A DNA stretch of 64,000 nucleotides from PALSA-1335 sp965231025 (GCA_965231025.1 OZ246407.1:1302001-1366000); one strand, 5' to 3'. Numbered from the stretch's first letter, positions 16,551 through 26,666 are shown. The notes: a model not told the origin generated them from the sequence alone. Program-made: numbers and translations.

Positions 16551-19331
16551 TTATTTTTTACGGCTGCCCCTGCCACGGAAACAGTACAAACCCGCGGCAA
16601 CTCCCACGACGCCGACAAAACCCAGGATCAACCAGAGAAGGAATCCCTGACGCTGGGCAAAAGTGCTGAACGCGGCCGCTATTCCGCCTTTACCCTGTTC
16701 GGGAGCGCTGGGTTTCAGCTCTTCACCGCCGCCGAAACCGGCACTGATATTGAACGTAATGCGGATATTTTTACTCATGGCTCCGTCCTTTTGACGTACC
16801 GACTGGACATAAACCTCATGGCGGCCGTACACTAATTCCCCCGGCGCCTGAATGCTGAAATCGCCGGTCGTCGTATCGGCAATGAGTGCCGACGTTACCA
16901 CGATACTTCTCCATGTGGCGCTCACCTTGTTCCCGAAACCGGTCTTGCCCACAAGCACCGGCTTCTGGTCTCGGATTTCCACACGGACATCCTTCAGCAG
17001 CACTTCCTCGGTAATCGGTTTATCGGCAAGTTTCTTCGGCGAAGGTGGAGAAACATTCAAGGTGGAATCAATGACGATCCCAACGGGAGGAGACTCAAGT
17101 ACCTGCTTCTTTTCGGGCAAAAGAGCCCTGGCCAGAACGATATACTTGCCGTCACGGATCGGCTGGGCAACCTGGAAAATAAAAATGTCGTTCTCGTCGG
17201 AAACGGCCTGTCCCAGAATCTTTTCATGACCGAAATTGTTTCTCAAAACGACTTCTACAACCGCGTTTGCGGGAGCAATGCCCTTGACCATAGGCTGCGA
17301 ATCGGCAACAAGCTGACCTTCAATAAAGTTTGTAATACGGACACCAAGTTGCGCAAGCGTACCGGGGTCGTTGGGATCCAGCGGATTGGTATGGAAAGAC
17401 AAAAGTTCCTCAGCGTCGGTGAATCCGTCACTGTCGCTGTCGATAAGAACGGGATTGGTTCCGTACTGGTACTCCAGAACGTCGGAAACACCGTCGCTGT
17501 CGCTGTCCTGGCTGCCGGAAAGTACCTGGATGTTATATTTTTCCTCCCATGACTTGGAAATTCCCGTCAGTTCATTCTTATCGGTCGGGAACGAATACGG
17601 ATCAAGGGGATCGGTTCCGGCACGAACCTCTTCACTGTCGCTGATGGTATCGTCATCCGTATCGACCTTCAAAGGACTGGTCATATACAGTTCAACTTCA
17701 TCAAAATCGGAAAGACCTTCCGCATCCGTATCCACCAGGAAGGGGCTGGTCAAATACTGTTCCACTTCCGCGTTATCGGCCAGTTTATCGCTGTCCGTAT
17801 CTTTTTCCTGGGGGTTCGTAAGGTAAACGTTGTCTTCAATATAGGTGGGCAGCGTATCAAAATCGGGATCCCCGCTCAAAAGAGCCGGTACGTCATTCTC
17901 CTGGAAATAATCCTCAAGATTATTCATCCAGTTGGAGAAATCTCCCTTCGTCATGTACTCGTCCGGAGAAAAATTCGTATCCTTACTGCAGCTGATAATC
18001 CCAACCTCACAGGCCTTGTTGATATATCGCGGATACCACCACATATATCCTCTGTCGGGGAAAATGTCGTTAAACGGGACCGTCTGGTTTTTCACGCCAT
18101 CGGGACCTCCGAGTAAAGCCTCAAGTTCGGAATAGTATTTCCATTTCATCAGATCGTTGGCATTCAAAAGAATTTTCAGGGCCTCGATGCGCGTCACGAT
18201 TCTTTCCGGTTTGAACGGACTGTCCGGTTCCTCATAATATCCGTTCACGATCGCCAGCATCGTTGCCTTGTTGATGGCATCGATAAACGGTGTTCCTTCA
18301 GGAACGTCCGGATAAAGCTGCATGTCGGCGGTATCGATGGTTGTCTGCGCGCTGGCAAGAGGAACCAGCCGCTCCAGTAAAGACTGAGGATGATACGATT
18401 CCAGATTGCTCAAAAGACTCAGCCCTTCAAAAGATGAATATGAAGAGAAGATTCCGAGACAATCCCTCCGGTAGATATTACAATCGTTCAGTAACTTGAA
18501 CTTTGTTTGTTCAATGTCGAATTTCTTCAAAATTCTGTCCACGATTTCTCCGCGGCTCAATCCGTCAACCGGCGGTAAAAACTGTTCTCCCAAAAGAAAC
18601 TGAAGGGTTTCCGAAAGAGGAACTGGCTCCAAAGGCTGGGAAACGAGCGTTACAAGAGCCGGAGTGGAATCGGGAGTAAACGGCGGGATGGTAATCGAAG
18701 GCAAAGGAGGAGGAATCTCGCCCTCGGGAGTAGGAGTCGGCTCCTGCCCCTGGCCCGGAGGAGTCGGTGTTTGCCCCTGATCCGGGGGAGTTGGTTCGGG
18801 GGTTGGTGTCTGGCCCGGAGGAGTCGGCGTTTGCCCCTGATCCGGGGGAGTTGGTTCGGGAGTTGGCGTTTGGCCCGGAGGTGTCGGCGCAGGACCCGGA
18901 CTTGATCCAGAAACGGAGCCGCCCGGTGGTGGCTCGGCAGGCGCCACAGTCCCGGTAACATCCAGGCTGGCACTGCCGCTCACGGAATAATAGGTCGCCG
19001 ACACGGAAGTCGAACCGACTGAAGTCGTTGTCACAAGACCCGTTGAGGAAACCGAAGCGACTTGTCCATTGCCGACGGCCCACGTCGTTGAAGGATCCGA
19101 CGTAACGTTGGCGGTCGTCGCATCACTGTAGGTCGCCGTAGCCGTATATTGTTGAACGGATCCCTGAATCACACTCAGTGTGGCGGGTGTCACGGAAACA
19201 GAAATGACACTCACGAGAGGTAATGAAAGCGGCACCGTCACGGCACGCGCCAAAGGCGCGGCCAGAACGGAAACAAGATACATCATGAGTCCGACGGTTG
19301 CCGGAACTCTTAACTTTTTATTTCGATACAT
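16551..19331 (-). CDS. Large SLH-domain surface protein with calcium-type repeats and C-terminal anchor
   Basis: 926 residues. In order: a signal peptide to about residue 30; a bacterial Ig-like (BIG2) domain about 40-128; a Pro/Thr/Gln-rich linker with an exact 20-residue tandem repeat; an S-layer-homology-like region about 345-470 (LYPDVPEGTPFIDAINKA, FNDIFPD, WWYPRYINKACEVGII); thrombospondin type-3 / EF-hand-like calcium repeats about 490-660 (for example DTDAEGLSDFDEVELY); Ig-like domains; and a C-terminal helix (LWLILGFVGVVGVAAGLY) ending in a basic tail. It probably sits on the cell surface, anchored at the membrane, with SLH repeats able to bind wall polymer. It is convergent with the DUF2723 gene and divergent from the DUF916-like operon. 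Confidence 0.85.
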   Translation of the reverse strand: MYRNKKLRVPATVGLMMYLVSVLAAPLARAVTVPLSLPLVSVISVSVTPATLSVIQGSVQQYTATATYSDATTANVTSDPSTTWAVGNGQVASVSSTGLVTTTSVGSTSVSATYYSVSGSASLDVTGTVAPAEPPPGGSVSGSSPGPAPTPPGQTPTPEPTPPDQGQTPTPPGQTPTPEPTPPDQGQTPTPPGQGQEPTPTPEGEIPPPLPSITIPPFTPDSTPALVTLVSQPLEPVPLSETLQFLLGEQFLPPVDGLSRGEIVDRILKKFDIEQTKFKLLNDCNIYRRDCLGIFSSYSSFEGLSLLSNLESYHPQSLLERLVPLASAQTTIDTADMQLYPDVPEGTPFIDAINKATMLAIVNGYYEEPDSPFKPERIVTRIEALKILLNANDLMKWKYYSELEALLGGPDGVKNQTVPFNDIFPDRGYMWWYPRYINKACEVGIISCSKDTNFSPDEYMTKGDFSNWMNNLEDYFQENDVPALLSGDPDFDTLPTYIEDNVYLTNPQEKDTDSDKLADNAEVEQYLTSPFLVDTDAEGLSDFDEVELYMTSPLKVDTDDDTISDSEEVRAGTDPLDPYSFPTDKNELTGISKSWEEKYNIQVLSGSQDSDSDGVSDVLEYQYGTNPVLIDSDSDGFTDAEELLSFHTNPLDPNDPGTLAQLGVRITNFIEGQLVADSQPMVKGIAPANAVVEVVLRNNFGHEKILGQAVSDENDIFIFQVAQPIRDGKYIVLARALLPEKKQVLESPPVGIVIDSTLNVSPPSPKKLADKPITEEVLLKDVRVEIRDQKPVLVGKTGFGNKVSATWRSIVVTSALIADTTTGDFSIQAPGELVYGRHEVYVQSVRQKDGAMSKNIRITFNISAGFGGGEELKPSAPEQGKGGIAAAFSTFAQRQGFLLWLILGFVGVVGVAAGLYCFRGRGSRKK
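18751..18890. repeat. 60-bp tandem repeat encoding a Pro/Thr-rich linker
   Basis: About 2.3 copies with a period of exactly 60 bp lie inside the SLH protein gene, encoding the 20-residue unit TPTPEPTPPDQGQTPTPPGQ. The copies differ by only a few bases, suggesting recent expansion or ongoing copy-number change. Confidence 0.85.
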
Positions 19332-19360
19332 CTCGCACTCGAAAAGAAATATTTCTTACA

Positions 19361-19389
19361 ATTATAGAACATTTTTTTAATTCAGTAAA
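19361..19389 (-). promoter_or_regulatory. Promoter of the SLH surface protein
   Basis: On the minus strand, TTTACT (19384-19389), a 17-bp spacer and a perfect TATAAT (19361-19366), about 30 bases before the ATG at 19331. Confidence 0.65.
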
Positions 19390-19438
19390 GATTTTTACAC
19401 CCACAGACATTTATTCCGGACAAAAAGAAAACAGAGCG

Positions 19439-19467
19439 TTGACCCAAGTAGCAAAATAAGCTATAAT
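19439..19467 (+). promoter_or_regulatory. Promoter of the first DUF916/WxL-like operon
   Basis: TTGACC (19439-19444), a 17-bp spacer and TATAAT (19462-19467); the ATG is 35 bases downstream. It is divergent from the SLH-protein promoter. Confidence 0.75.
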
Positions 19468-19502
19468 TTACTGATAATTTTGAATCCAAACAAAAACAAA
19501 AA

Positions 19503-20711
19503 ATGAACAAACTTGTAAAAATCCTGGCTGGATCATGGATGGTTTTGAGTCTTTTGATGGCATTCCCGGGCGCGGCCGGCGCGAACGGAAATTTAACGAT
19601 CATCGTAAAAAACACAAATCCCAACAACGAAAATCAAAGTTGGTTCTCTTATGAAAAAAAATCCGGCGAATCCGTCGACGACATTGCCGTGGTAAAAAAC
19701 CTGAGCGATAAACCGGTAAAAGCTCACGTATATGCGGTTGACGCCACGAGCAACGACTCGGGAAGCTTCATCCTTAAACTTGAAAACGAGAACCGCACCG
19801 GAATCGGTGCGTGGACCAGGCTCAATACCGGGGACACCGTAACCATTCCTCCTCAGCAAACGGTGGATTTCCCTTTCCATATTGAGATCCCGAAAAATCT
19901 CGAACCCGGTCAATACTTCGGCGGGCTCGTACTCGAAGAAGTTGCTGAAGCACCGCAAACGATGAACGTCGCCGCCGCGGCCGAAGACGGCCAACGGATC
20001 TGCTGCACGAACATTCTCGTAAAAACCCGCATCGGATTACGAATCTACTTAACCATTCCCGGAACGATCAACGACCGCCTCGAATGGTCAAATTTCAAAA
20101 CAATTCAAAAAACCAAAAACACCAGCTTTCAGTTTGACATTAGAAACACCGGAAATGTAGCACTCGAACCGGTCGCCACCATCGAAATTTTCGACCTCAC
20201 GGGAAAACAGATCGACCGTTTCGAAAAAAGTCTGGGGGAAAGCCTGCCCAACACGTACATCACCCCGTCCATAGTATGGGAACACCAACCGCTGGCGGGA
20301 CAATTCAAGGCAGTAGGGAAACTGACCTACAGGATTAAAAGTCAGGCCTTCAACCAGCAACTGCACGGCAGCGCGGAACTCGGATCCAAAACCGTCAATT
20401 TCACCGTCATGCCGTGGAAAATACTCTTCCTTATACTGCTTGCCACCATGGCGGGAATTATCGCCTACGCGCACTACAGAAAAAACCAGCGGGAGCTCAA
20501 ACTGAACTGGGAATCGTACGAAGTGCAGACGGATGACAACATCATGAAGATCGCCAAAACGCACAACGTCGACTGGAAAAAACTGGCGAAAGTGAACAGG
20601 ATAACGGCTCCGTATCTCGTAAACGCGGGAGAAAAAATAAAGGTTCCAAAAGCAAAAGAACAGCGGCAACCGACGTTGTTTGAAGAAAATATACACGACA
20701 TCCATGAATAA
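19503..20711 (+). CDS. DUF916-like (WxL-interacting-protein-like) membrane protein with C-terminal LysM
   Basis: 402 residues. A signal peptide ends near residue 27 (GAAGANG). Two beta-sandwich domains follow (about 30-180 and 185-300); the first has the WxLIP-type signatures of a KSGESVDDIAVVKNLSD strand, a P-Q-Q-TVDFPFHIEIP turn and EPGQYFGGLVLEE. A single membrane helix spans about 304-323, with basic residues after it (HYRKNQRELK). A LysM-like module (339-382) has the core DWKKLAKVNRI. By the positive-inside rule the LysM lies in the cytoplasm, which is odd for a wall-binding domain. Firmicute WxLIP proteins bind WxL proteins and peptidoglycan. It is first gene of an operon and overlaps the next gene by eight bases. 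Two paralogues lie at 31640 and 35224. Confidence 0.8.
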   Translation: MNKLVKILAGSWMVLSLLMAFPGAAGANGNLTIIVKNTNPNNENQSWFSYEKKSGESVDDIAVVKNLSDKPVKAHVYAVDATSNDSGSFILKLENENRTGIGAWTRLNTGDTVTIPPQQTVDFPFHIEIPKNLEPGQYFGGLVLEEVAEAPQTMNVAAAAEDGQRICCTNILVKTRIGLRIYLTIPGTINDRLEWSNFKTIQKTKNTSFQFDIRNTGNVALEPVATIEIFDLTGKQIDRFEKSLGESLPNTYITPSIVWEHQPLAGQFKAVGKLTYRIKSQAFNQQLHGSAELGSKTVNFTVMPWKILFLILLATMAGIIAYAHYRKNQRELKLNWESYEVQTDDNIMKIAKTHNVDWKKLAKVNRITAPYLVNAGEKIKVPKAKEQRQPTLFEENIHDIHE

Positions 20712-23700
20712 ATTCACGCAAAATTCCGGACAAAAGTGGTTGGCCGTACTCTCGATCGTAACGATCGGAGCGGCAATCATGTTCCACCAAAACATCGCCC
20801 TGGCGATGGTTTATAAAGGTGATGAACTCGACGTAATGAACGACTTCATTGAACCCGCATGCGACCCCAACGACAATCAATCCGCGAGTGACGTGGCGAT
20901 AAACGACAACCGCCTGTACGCATTTGTATGGGAAGACGACGTATGCGACGGAGTGGGAAACGGAGCGGGAATTTATATGGAAAGATACGATATTTTCAGC
21001 GGAAGCACCTCAGGCGTGGGAATGGGCCCCGTACAAATCAGCACAACCATAACGGGCGACCAGAAAAATCCATCCATTACGATGGACAACAACGGCAACT
21101 ACGTCGTGGCATGGGAAGGTGAAGGCCCCGGCGACACGTATGGAATTTTCGTCCGTGCCTTCGACTTCGACGGAACACCGAGGGGGCCGGAACACCTGGT
21201 GAACACCTATACGACAGGTGTTCAAAGTGCGCCGAAAGTCGCCATAGACTTCGACGGCCAACCGAACCAGGGACAGGAGCAACATTTTGCGGTGGTTTGG
21301 CAGGGAGAGGGTACCGAAGATACGGATGGCATTTACATGCAAAGATTTAACATCACTTTTGGAGGCGACATAGCCACGGTCGGTTCAAACATATCGGTAA
21401 ACACGTACACCGCGGGATCACAAGTCGACCCGGACATCGGAATGACGAATGCAGACGATACGCTGATCACCTGGAGCGGCCCGGGAACAGGATATACTAC
21501 AACTGACCAGGTATGGATGCAGGGATACAGTACATTCGGAACTCCCTGGAACGGAACCGCCAACAACATAAGGGTAAACACGGCGGAACCTGCGGTAAAA
21601 CCCGCGCTGGCTCTCAACAAATCAAACGAAGCATCCACTAGCAGCGCCCCATCCGGAAACGGAGTGATCGTTTATACCGCGGGGGTCGACAACCAGGTTT
21701 ACGGGAAACTGGTCGAACACTGCGCCAACGCTCCAAACCCATGTCCTCTCAGCAACGTGGAACTCAACATCAACGGGACCACGAGCTCACTGCCGGACGT
21801 GGCAATGGACTACCTGGGTAATTTCACCGTCACCTGGGAACAGGACGACGGCGCCGACATGAACATTCACGGCATCAACTACGACTATCTGGGGCACCGC
21901 ATTGATACCCAATTCCAGATCAACGACAACGTGTTCGGCGACACCACGGCGAACCAGACGAACTCCGCCCTGGCAAAGGACAAGGACGGAGAATATTTTG
22001 TGACATGGACAAGCCCGCACACCACCCAGGGGAACGACGTCCGGTACAAAGCATACGGCACCGACATATTTAAGTACGGATCGGAAACCATAGCGCACCC
22101 CGGAACCGCGCTGTTCGGTGAAGCACCCACGGCGACGGCGATAGCCCCGAACGGAAATCACGTGGTTGTTTTCATCGGACAGGACACTCTTTCGGGACAA
22201 TCAAGGATTTACTACAGCCTCTACGACACCGACAACAATGCCATTATTGAAAACCAGGTTGCGGACACGGTGGATGATTCCAGCGTAAGTTTCCCCTCAG
22301 TGTCATTCTTTAAAGACACCCAAGGTACCGACGTTGGAAGATTCGTCATCGTCTGGACGGGAACCGACCCGGTACTTACCGGCAACACGGTGGTATACCG
22401 GGAATTTGACATAGACGGAAACGCGATCCTTCCTGCCGAAACGGCACTGATCACTCCGGCGCCCGACATCACCTATGGAGCCACCAGGGTAAGCGCAGGA
22501 TACTATAACGATTCCACCGCGACGGTTATCGACCGGTTCGCCGTCATAACGTTCGCCATAGACATTTCCGGAGCAACCGACGTTATTGGTGTTTACCACA
22601 CGGAAGTCGGCCAGACCGCCTCGAACCTCGAAACAGGGATTATCACGGTCAGTCCTTTTGGAAACGGCGTGGATCTTTACCCCGACCTGGCGGGAAACGA
22701 CAAAATCGTCTACACCTGGGACGCTGACGACGGAGGCCAGAACGGCGTGTATGCCCAGGAAGCGAACGGCGCCCTGCCGCTCGGCACGAAATTCCTCGTC
22801 AACAATACGACCGCGAATCAGGAACTCTACCCTGACGTGGCCTTTGTATCACCGGTGCAATACGTCATCACATGGTCACAATGCCCGAACGGCGACTGCG
22901 TATCCATTATTATTTACGCGTCACGCTATACCGGCGATTTTGCCGGAGGAGCTCCGGCGGTCACCGACGATGATTTCGTCGTATACCCGGGAGGAGGAAA
23001 CGAAGTACTCTCCAACGCATTTTCAAGAATCTCGGCCGACACGACAAACGGGTCTTTCCTGATCGTCTGGGAAAAAACTTTCGATGACTTCGGCATAAGG
23101 GAAATGGCGGGCAAGTATTTTGAAACGGTCGCGGGACTCGCCAATTTCGGCGTGGGCTTCACCATAAGCTCGACCCCGAATGGAAACGGGAATAATCCGG
23201 ATGTCGACATGAACAACAACGGAAGAGCCGTCGTAAGCTGGGACGGACCATACCATCCATTCGGCATCAGCATAGATGAAGAAGGCGCGATGCTCCAGGT
23301 ACTGAACAACCCGACATTTGTTTCAACACTCCCTGAACTCCCGACTTCGACACAGTTGAACATTACCGAAGGAGGAAAAACTCTTACCATTCCGTCAACC
23401 ATTCAGTTTCCGAACATCACGGCCACCACAACGGCTCCAACCGACGTGGAACGCGAAATAGACGAAAATCCGTCACCGGGACAACCCCTGTTCTTCCAGC
23501 TCGAAGACCTGGGAGGAAACTCCGCGGGCTGCACGCCGGGACCCTGCTACAACGTCACCATCAGCTCGACCGACTTTACATACACCGATCCTTCAACCAG
23601 CACGACCTACACCATTCCTTCATCAAACATCTTTATCCAAAACTACGACGGCAACCATCCGGGAGTCGGAACGGGCGCCTGCGGAACCGAAGGGGCCGAT

Positions 23701-23913
23701 CTTGAAGGGATTTTCGGAATTGGCACGGACTTTTCACTCGATGCTTCCACCTGTGACTATGCGTCCCTCGACATGAACAGAACACTCATCAATAAGCTTA
23801 CCAACACCAGCGAGACGGCAAGAATCCGCTGGTATCCGAAACTGAAAATCACGGTACCCGCGCTCATGCCACCGGGCACATACACCGGAACGTTCACTAT
23901 TACCTCCGTCTAA
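20704..23913 (+). CDS. Large secreted repeat protein (propeller-like) with WxL-like C-terminal domain
   Basis: 1069 residues, starting MNKFTQNSGQ inside the previous gene's last codons. After the signal peptide (ending near IALA) come roughly ten repeats of 60-80 residues with the pattern GNYVVAWEG...DGIYMQRF, typical of bacterial beta-propeller-like secreted proteins. The last about 180 residues form a separate beta domain ending PPGTYTGTFTITSV, the same C-terminal motif as the WxL-like proteins in this locus. There is no C-terminal membrane helix, so it is probably released or held by the DUF916-like partners. It contains four or more Cys near the C-terminus. The function is unknown; an adhesin or surface-layer component is inference. 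Confidence 0.8.
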   Translation: MNKFTQNSGQKWLAVLSIVTIGAAIMFHQNIALAMVYKGDELDVMNDFIEPACDPNDNQSASDVAINDNRLYAFVWEDDVCDGVGNGAGIYMERYDIFSGSTSGVGMGPVQISTTITGDQKNPSITMDNNGNYVVAWEGEGPGDTYGIFVRAFDFDGTPRGPEHLVNTYTTGVQSAPKVAIDFDGQPNQGQEQHFAVVWQGEGTEDTDGIYMQRFNITFGGDIATVGSNISVNTYTAGSQVDPDIGMTNADDTLITWSGPGTGYTTTDQVWMQGYSTFGTPWNGTANNIRVNTAEPAVKPALALNKSNEASTSSAPSGNGVIVYTAGVDNQVYGKLVEHCANAPNPCPLSNVELNINGTTSSLPDVAMDYLGNFTVTWEQDDGADMNIHGINYDYLGHRIDTQFQINDNVFGDTTANQTNSALAKDKDGEYFVTWTSPHTTQGNDVRYKAYGTDIFKYGSETIAHPGTALFGEAPTATAIAPNGNHVVVFIGQDTLSGQSRIYYSLYDTDNNAIIENQVADTVDDSSVSFPSVSFFKDTQGTDVGRFVIVWTGTDPVLTGNTVVYREFDIDGNAILPAETALITPAPDITYGATRVSAGYYNDSTATVIDRFAVITFAIDISGATDVIGVYHTEVGQTASNLETGIITVSPFGNGVDLYPDLAGNDKIVYTWDADDGGQNGVYAQEANGALPLGTKFLVNNTTANQELYPDVAFVSPVQYVITWSQCPNGDCVSIIIYASRYTGDFAGGAPAVTDDDFVVYPGGGNEVLSNAFSRISADTTNGSFLIVWEKTFDDFGIREMAGKYFETVAGLANFGVGFTISSTPNGNGNNPDVDMNNNGRAVVSWDGPYHPFGISIDEEGAMLQVLNNPTFVSTLPELPTSTQLNITEGGKTLTIPSTIQFPNITATTTAPTDVEREIDENPSPGQPLFFQLEDLGGNSAGCTPGPCYNVTISSTDFTYTDPSTSTTYTIPSSNIFIQNYDGNHPGVGTGACGTEGADLEGIFGIGTDFSLDASTCDYASLDMNRTLINKLTNTSETARIRWYPKLKITVPALMPPGTYTGTFTITSV

Positions 23914-23926
23914 CAACGAAACGACG

Positions 23927-24532
23927 ATGAAAACAATCTCAAAAAACAAAATAGCTTTGTTCTGGATAAGCCTCACGGTCTGCATTATCAATGCTGCCAC
24001 CGTGCTTGCCCAACCCATTGAAATCGTCGTGACAGGAGGAGGCTTTACCATTCTGGGGCCATCCGAACTGTCATTTGCCGCACAGCCGTTTTCATTCGCC
24101 GACCAGATTTCAGTGGTGAATTTTGCAGATATTGCCGGGAAAGCTCCAAACTACATACAGGTTACGGATCTTAACGGAGGAAGCGCTTTCAGCGTGGCCC
24201 TCGGAGCGGAAGATCTGACACCGGGAGGCTCGGGAATCTGTAACGCCGACAACTGTATCCCGAAAGCAAATCTCGCCATCCGCAACAATGACGGAGCAAG
24301 CCCCGAAATTGAACTCGTTGAAGGATCCATCTCTCATGTTTCCCTGGACCCGTCAACGAACTTCACCAACGATCCGCCGGCATCCCTGAACCAGCAAAGA
24401 GTGCTGCTGAACGGGACGGGACAGGCTCCTGGTATCTGGAACATCTATCCCCAGCTGCAGGAAACGACGCCCGGCAACACAGCGATCGGCAACTACCTTG
24501 GAACGATCACCATTACCATCATGACCAACTAA
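23927..24532 (+). CDS. Small secreted WxL-like protein
   Basis: 201 residues: a signal peptide to about residue 28 (VLAQ), then an all-beta domain with LSFAAQPFSFADQISVVNFAD (equivalent to the early strand of WxL domains) and a C-terminus IGNYLGTITITIMTN, matching the shared terminal strand pair of this locus. Two Cys (CNADNC) could form a small disulfide loop. The WxL triplets themselves are degenerate, so the family call rests on layout and context. It lies 13 bases after the big repeat protein and 10 bases before the fusion gene, clearly one operon. Confidence 0.65.
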   Translation: MKTISKNKIALFWISLTVCIINAATVLAQPIEIVVTGGGFTILGPSELSFAAQPFSFADQISVVNFADIAGKAPNYIQVTDLNGGSAFSVALGAEDLTPGGSGICNADNCIPKANLAIRNNDGASPEIELVEGSISHVSLDPSTNFTNDPPASLNQQRVLLNGTGQAPGIWNIYPQLQETTPGNTAIGNYLGTITITIMTN

Positions 24533-24542
24533 AGCAACGCCA

Positions 24543-26666
24543 ATGAAAACTATCCGCATCACAGCTCTCATTATCGGAATCATGACAATGTTCACCTCGA
24601 ATGTTGCCAATGCGGCGTTCCTGAATCTCGGAACCCTTGACGTCCGCCCATTGCGGGAAAACGGCGCGAATGCCGAATGGTTTGTGGAATACGGCGATCG
24701 CGGACAAAACATGATCCGCTACATACAAATCGCGAATTTCAGCCCGGAGAAAAAAGAGGTTGATCTTTACGTTTCGGACTCGACGACAACCACACCGGAA
24801 ACAAACTTTACCGTTAACGCCAAAGAAGAGAGCTCCGAGAAAATATCCCCGTGGATAAGCGTGCCGGCAACCTCACTGACCCTGGACGGCGGCGAAACAA
24901 AAATCGTGCCGGTATCAATCCGTATCCCCGAAAACGCGGGTGTCGGACTCCACGCCGGAGCCGTCATCGTCCGTGAAAAAACGAAAGCGGACGGAACGCA
25001 GTTCCACGTGGAAAAAGGAGTCCGTCTCTACCTCAACGTCAAAGGAGCCGTGGTGGAAAATGCTGTCCTGACCGACGGAAGAATAAACCAATCGCTCGGG
25101 AACATGGGGCTCAACCTCGAAGTGGAAAACAAAGGGACCACTGACTTCGACTCCCCTCTCACGATGGAATTACGGAACATGAACGGGGAAACCGTCGCAG
25201 CCCAAACATTGAACGGCTATATCCGCCCCGGGGAAAAAGCGGAGATAAAACTCTCGGCCGCCACGCCCGCATTCGGGATATATCATGCAACGCTTACATC
25301 CGGACAGCCCCTGAACGGAGAAACCTCCTTAAGCGCGGGGACATTTATCGCGGTACCGTTATGGTTCCTTGTCGCGATGGCGGCAATGGCAATGGGATGT
25401 TCCGTCTTCACTGTAAAATTCAACTTCGGGAAAATTCTTTCGGGCGCGCAGTTCCAAAAAGCCGGCAGCTTCCTGGGAATTCTCCTCGTCAGCGGACTCA
25501 TGAGCCTCCCGCTGGTAAACATGGATGGCACGCGCAACTTTTTTGCGGCGGTTCTCGGAACGACCAACCCCGAAAGTTATGAGGTCACGGTAAAATGGGG
25601 CAACCTTAGAAAACTCATCCTCAGCAAAAAAAACACCACGGAATGGCACGGGAAGATCACTCTCACGGGAGCCAAGGCCACGATCAAAAACACCCTCGAT
25701 CTTGAGGAAAACGACGACGTAAATCTCGTCGATGAAGGATCCACGGTCGGTTTCAACCTCACCACGGACACCAACAACGACGGCGTGGTACTGGATATCG
25801 TCCCCACGGGCGACACGGCACCGACGCTCACATTTGAAAACTATCCCACGAACATCAACAGGACCATCAACCTGTCAAAACTTGTCGGCGGAAAAACGAC
25901 CATCGCGAACGGATCTGCCGGAGTCGCCATTTTCATCAAATCAATAACGCTGGCCGAACTGCACGGCGCATCAATGCTGACGGAACTCAACGCAACGCCC
26001 GAAGCGCAGGCCACGCCTGAAGTTTTCATCAACATTCCGGAACTTAAAAGCATCTTCGAAGACATTCCCGCGACGCCGGAAGTCCTTTCCGAATTCATTC
26101 TGACCTCAAACTACGTGAAAAAAATCAGCACGGAAAACGCGCTGACGAAAATAGAAACGGACTCCGCGCTTATCCGCGCGCTCGAGGCGACGCCGGAAAT
26201 CATTGACGAAATAGCCGCCACGCCAAGCCTCAACTTCACGTTCATCCCGAGCGAAACCATCACGTTCCCGCCACAGCAGTTCTCGTTCAAGCAGGATAAA
26301 ACAAGCATCCAGGACCTTGGAACCATCATCTTTGTGCAGAACAAAGAAACTCCTTGGAACACCTACATGGGAACCACCAACTTTATATCGTCGTCCGGAC
26401 GCGGCATCATTCCTGCCGGAAGCCTTACGGTTATTCCGGGCGAAGCCAAAATATTGAGTCAGCTGGATGGAACCCAGGTCAGCGAAGGAACGGAGAAAAC
26501 CATGCAGGGTACCTTCGATAAATCCATTCTCGTCAACGTCGACCCGGGAACGGACATGACCGACAGCAAAACCATTTTCACCATGAATCCGAAACTTTCG
26601 ATCAATATTCCCCACGGAACGCCTCCGGGGAAATACCGAGGACTCCTGACCATCACCAGTCTTTAG
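24543..26666 (+). CDS. DUF916-like / WxL-like fusion protein with two membrane helices
   Basis: 707 residues. A signal peptide (to about 24) is followed by DUF916-like beta domains (about 25-262; NVRP/DVRPLRE start, VPVSIRIPENAGVGLHAGAVIV). A membrane helix (268-290), a short basic loop and a second helix (308-326) follow, then about 380 residues of external beta domain ending PPGKYRGLLTITSL, the WxL-like terminus. Both large domains thus face outside. The middle carries Ala-Thr-Pro-Glu repeats (TPEAQATPEVF, ATPEVLSEF, ATPEIIDEI). Fusion of the two classes in one chain supports the idea that separate DUF916-like and WxL-like proteins of this locus bind each other. It is last in the operon and its end overlaps the convergent O-methyltransferase gene by 4 bp. 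Confidence 0.75.
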   Translation: MKTIRITALIIGIMTMFTSNVANAAFLNLGTLDVRPLRENGANAEWFVEYGDRGQNMIRYIQIANFSPEKKEVDLYVSDSTTTTPETNFTVNAKEESSEKISPWISVPATSLTLDGGETKIVPVSIRIPENAGVGLHAGAVIVREKTKADGTQFHVEKGVRLYLNVKGAVVENAVLTDGRINQSLGNMGLNLEVENKGTTDFDSPLTMELRNMNGETVAAQTLNGYIRPGEKAEIKLSAATPAFGIYHATLTSGQPLNGETSLSAGTFIAVPLWFLVAMAAMAMGCSVFTVKFNFGKILSGAQFQKAGSFLGILLVSGLMSLPLVNMDGTRNFFAAVLGTTNPESYEVTVKWGNLRKLILSKKNTTEWHGKITLTGAKATIKNTLDLEENDDVNLVDEGSTVGFNLTTDTNNDGVVLDIVPTGDTAPTLTFENYPTNINRTINLSKLVGGKTTIANGSAGVAIFIKSITLAELHGASMLTELNATPEAQATPEVFINIPELKSIFEDIPATPEVLSEFILTSNYVKKISTENALTKIETDSALIRALEATPEIIDEIAATPSLNFTFIPSETITFPPQQFSFKQDKTSIQDLGTIIFVQNKETPWNTYMGTTNFISSSGRGIIPAGSLTVIPGEAKILSQLDGTQVSEGTEKTMQGTFDKSILVNVDPGTDMTDSKTIFTMNPKLSINIPHGTPPGKYRGLLTITSL

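Noticed and set aside
18737..18900. CRISPR-like repeat
   Set aside because: The period of 60 bp has no spacers and is in frame, encoding a Pro-rich linker.
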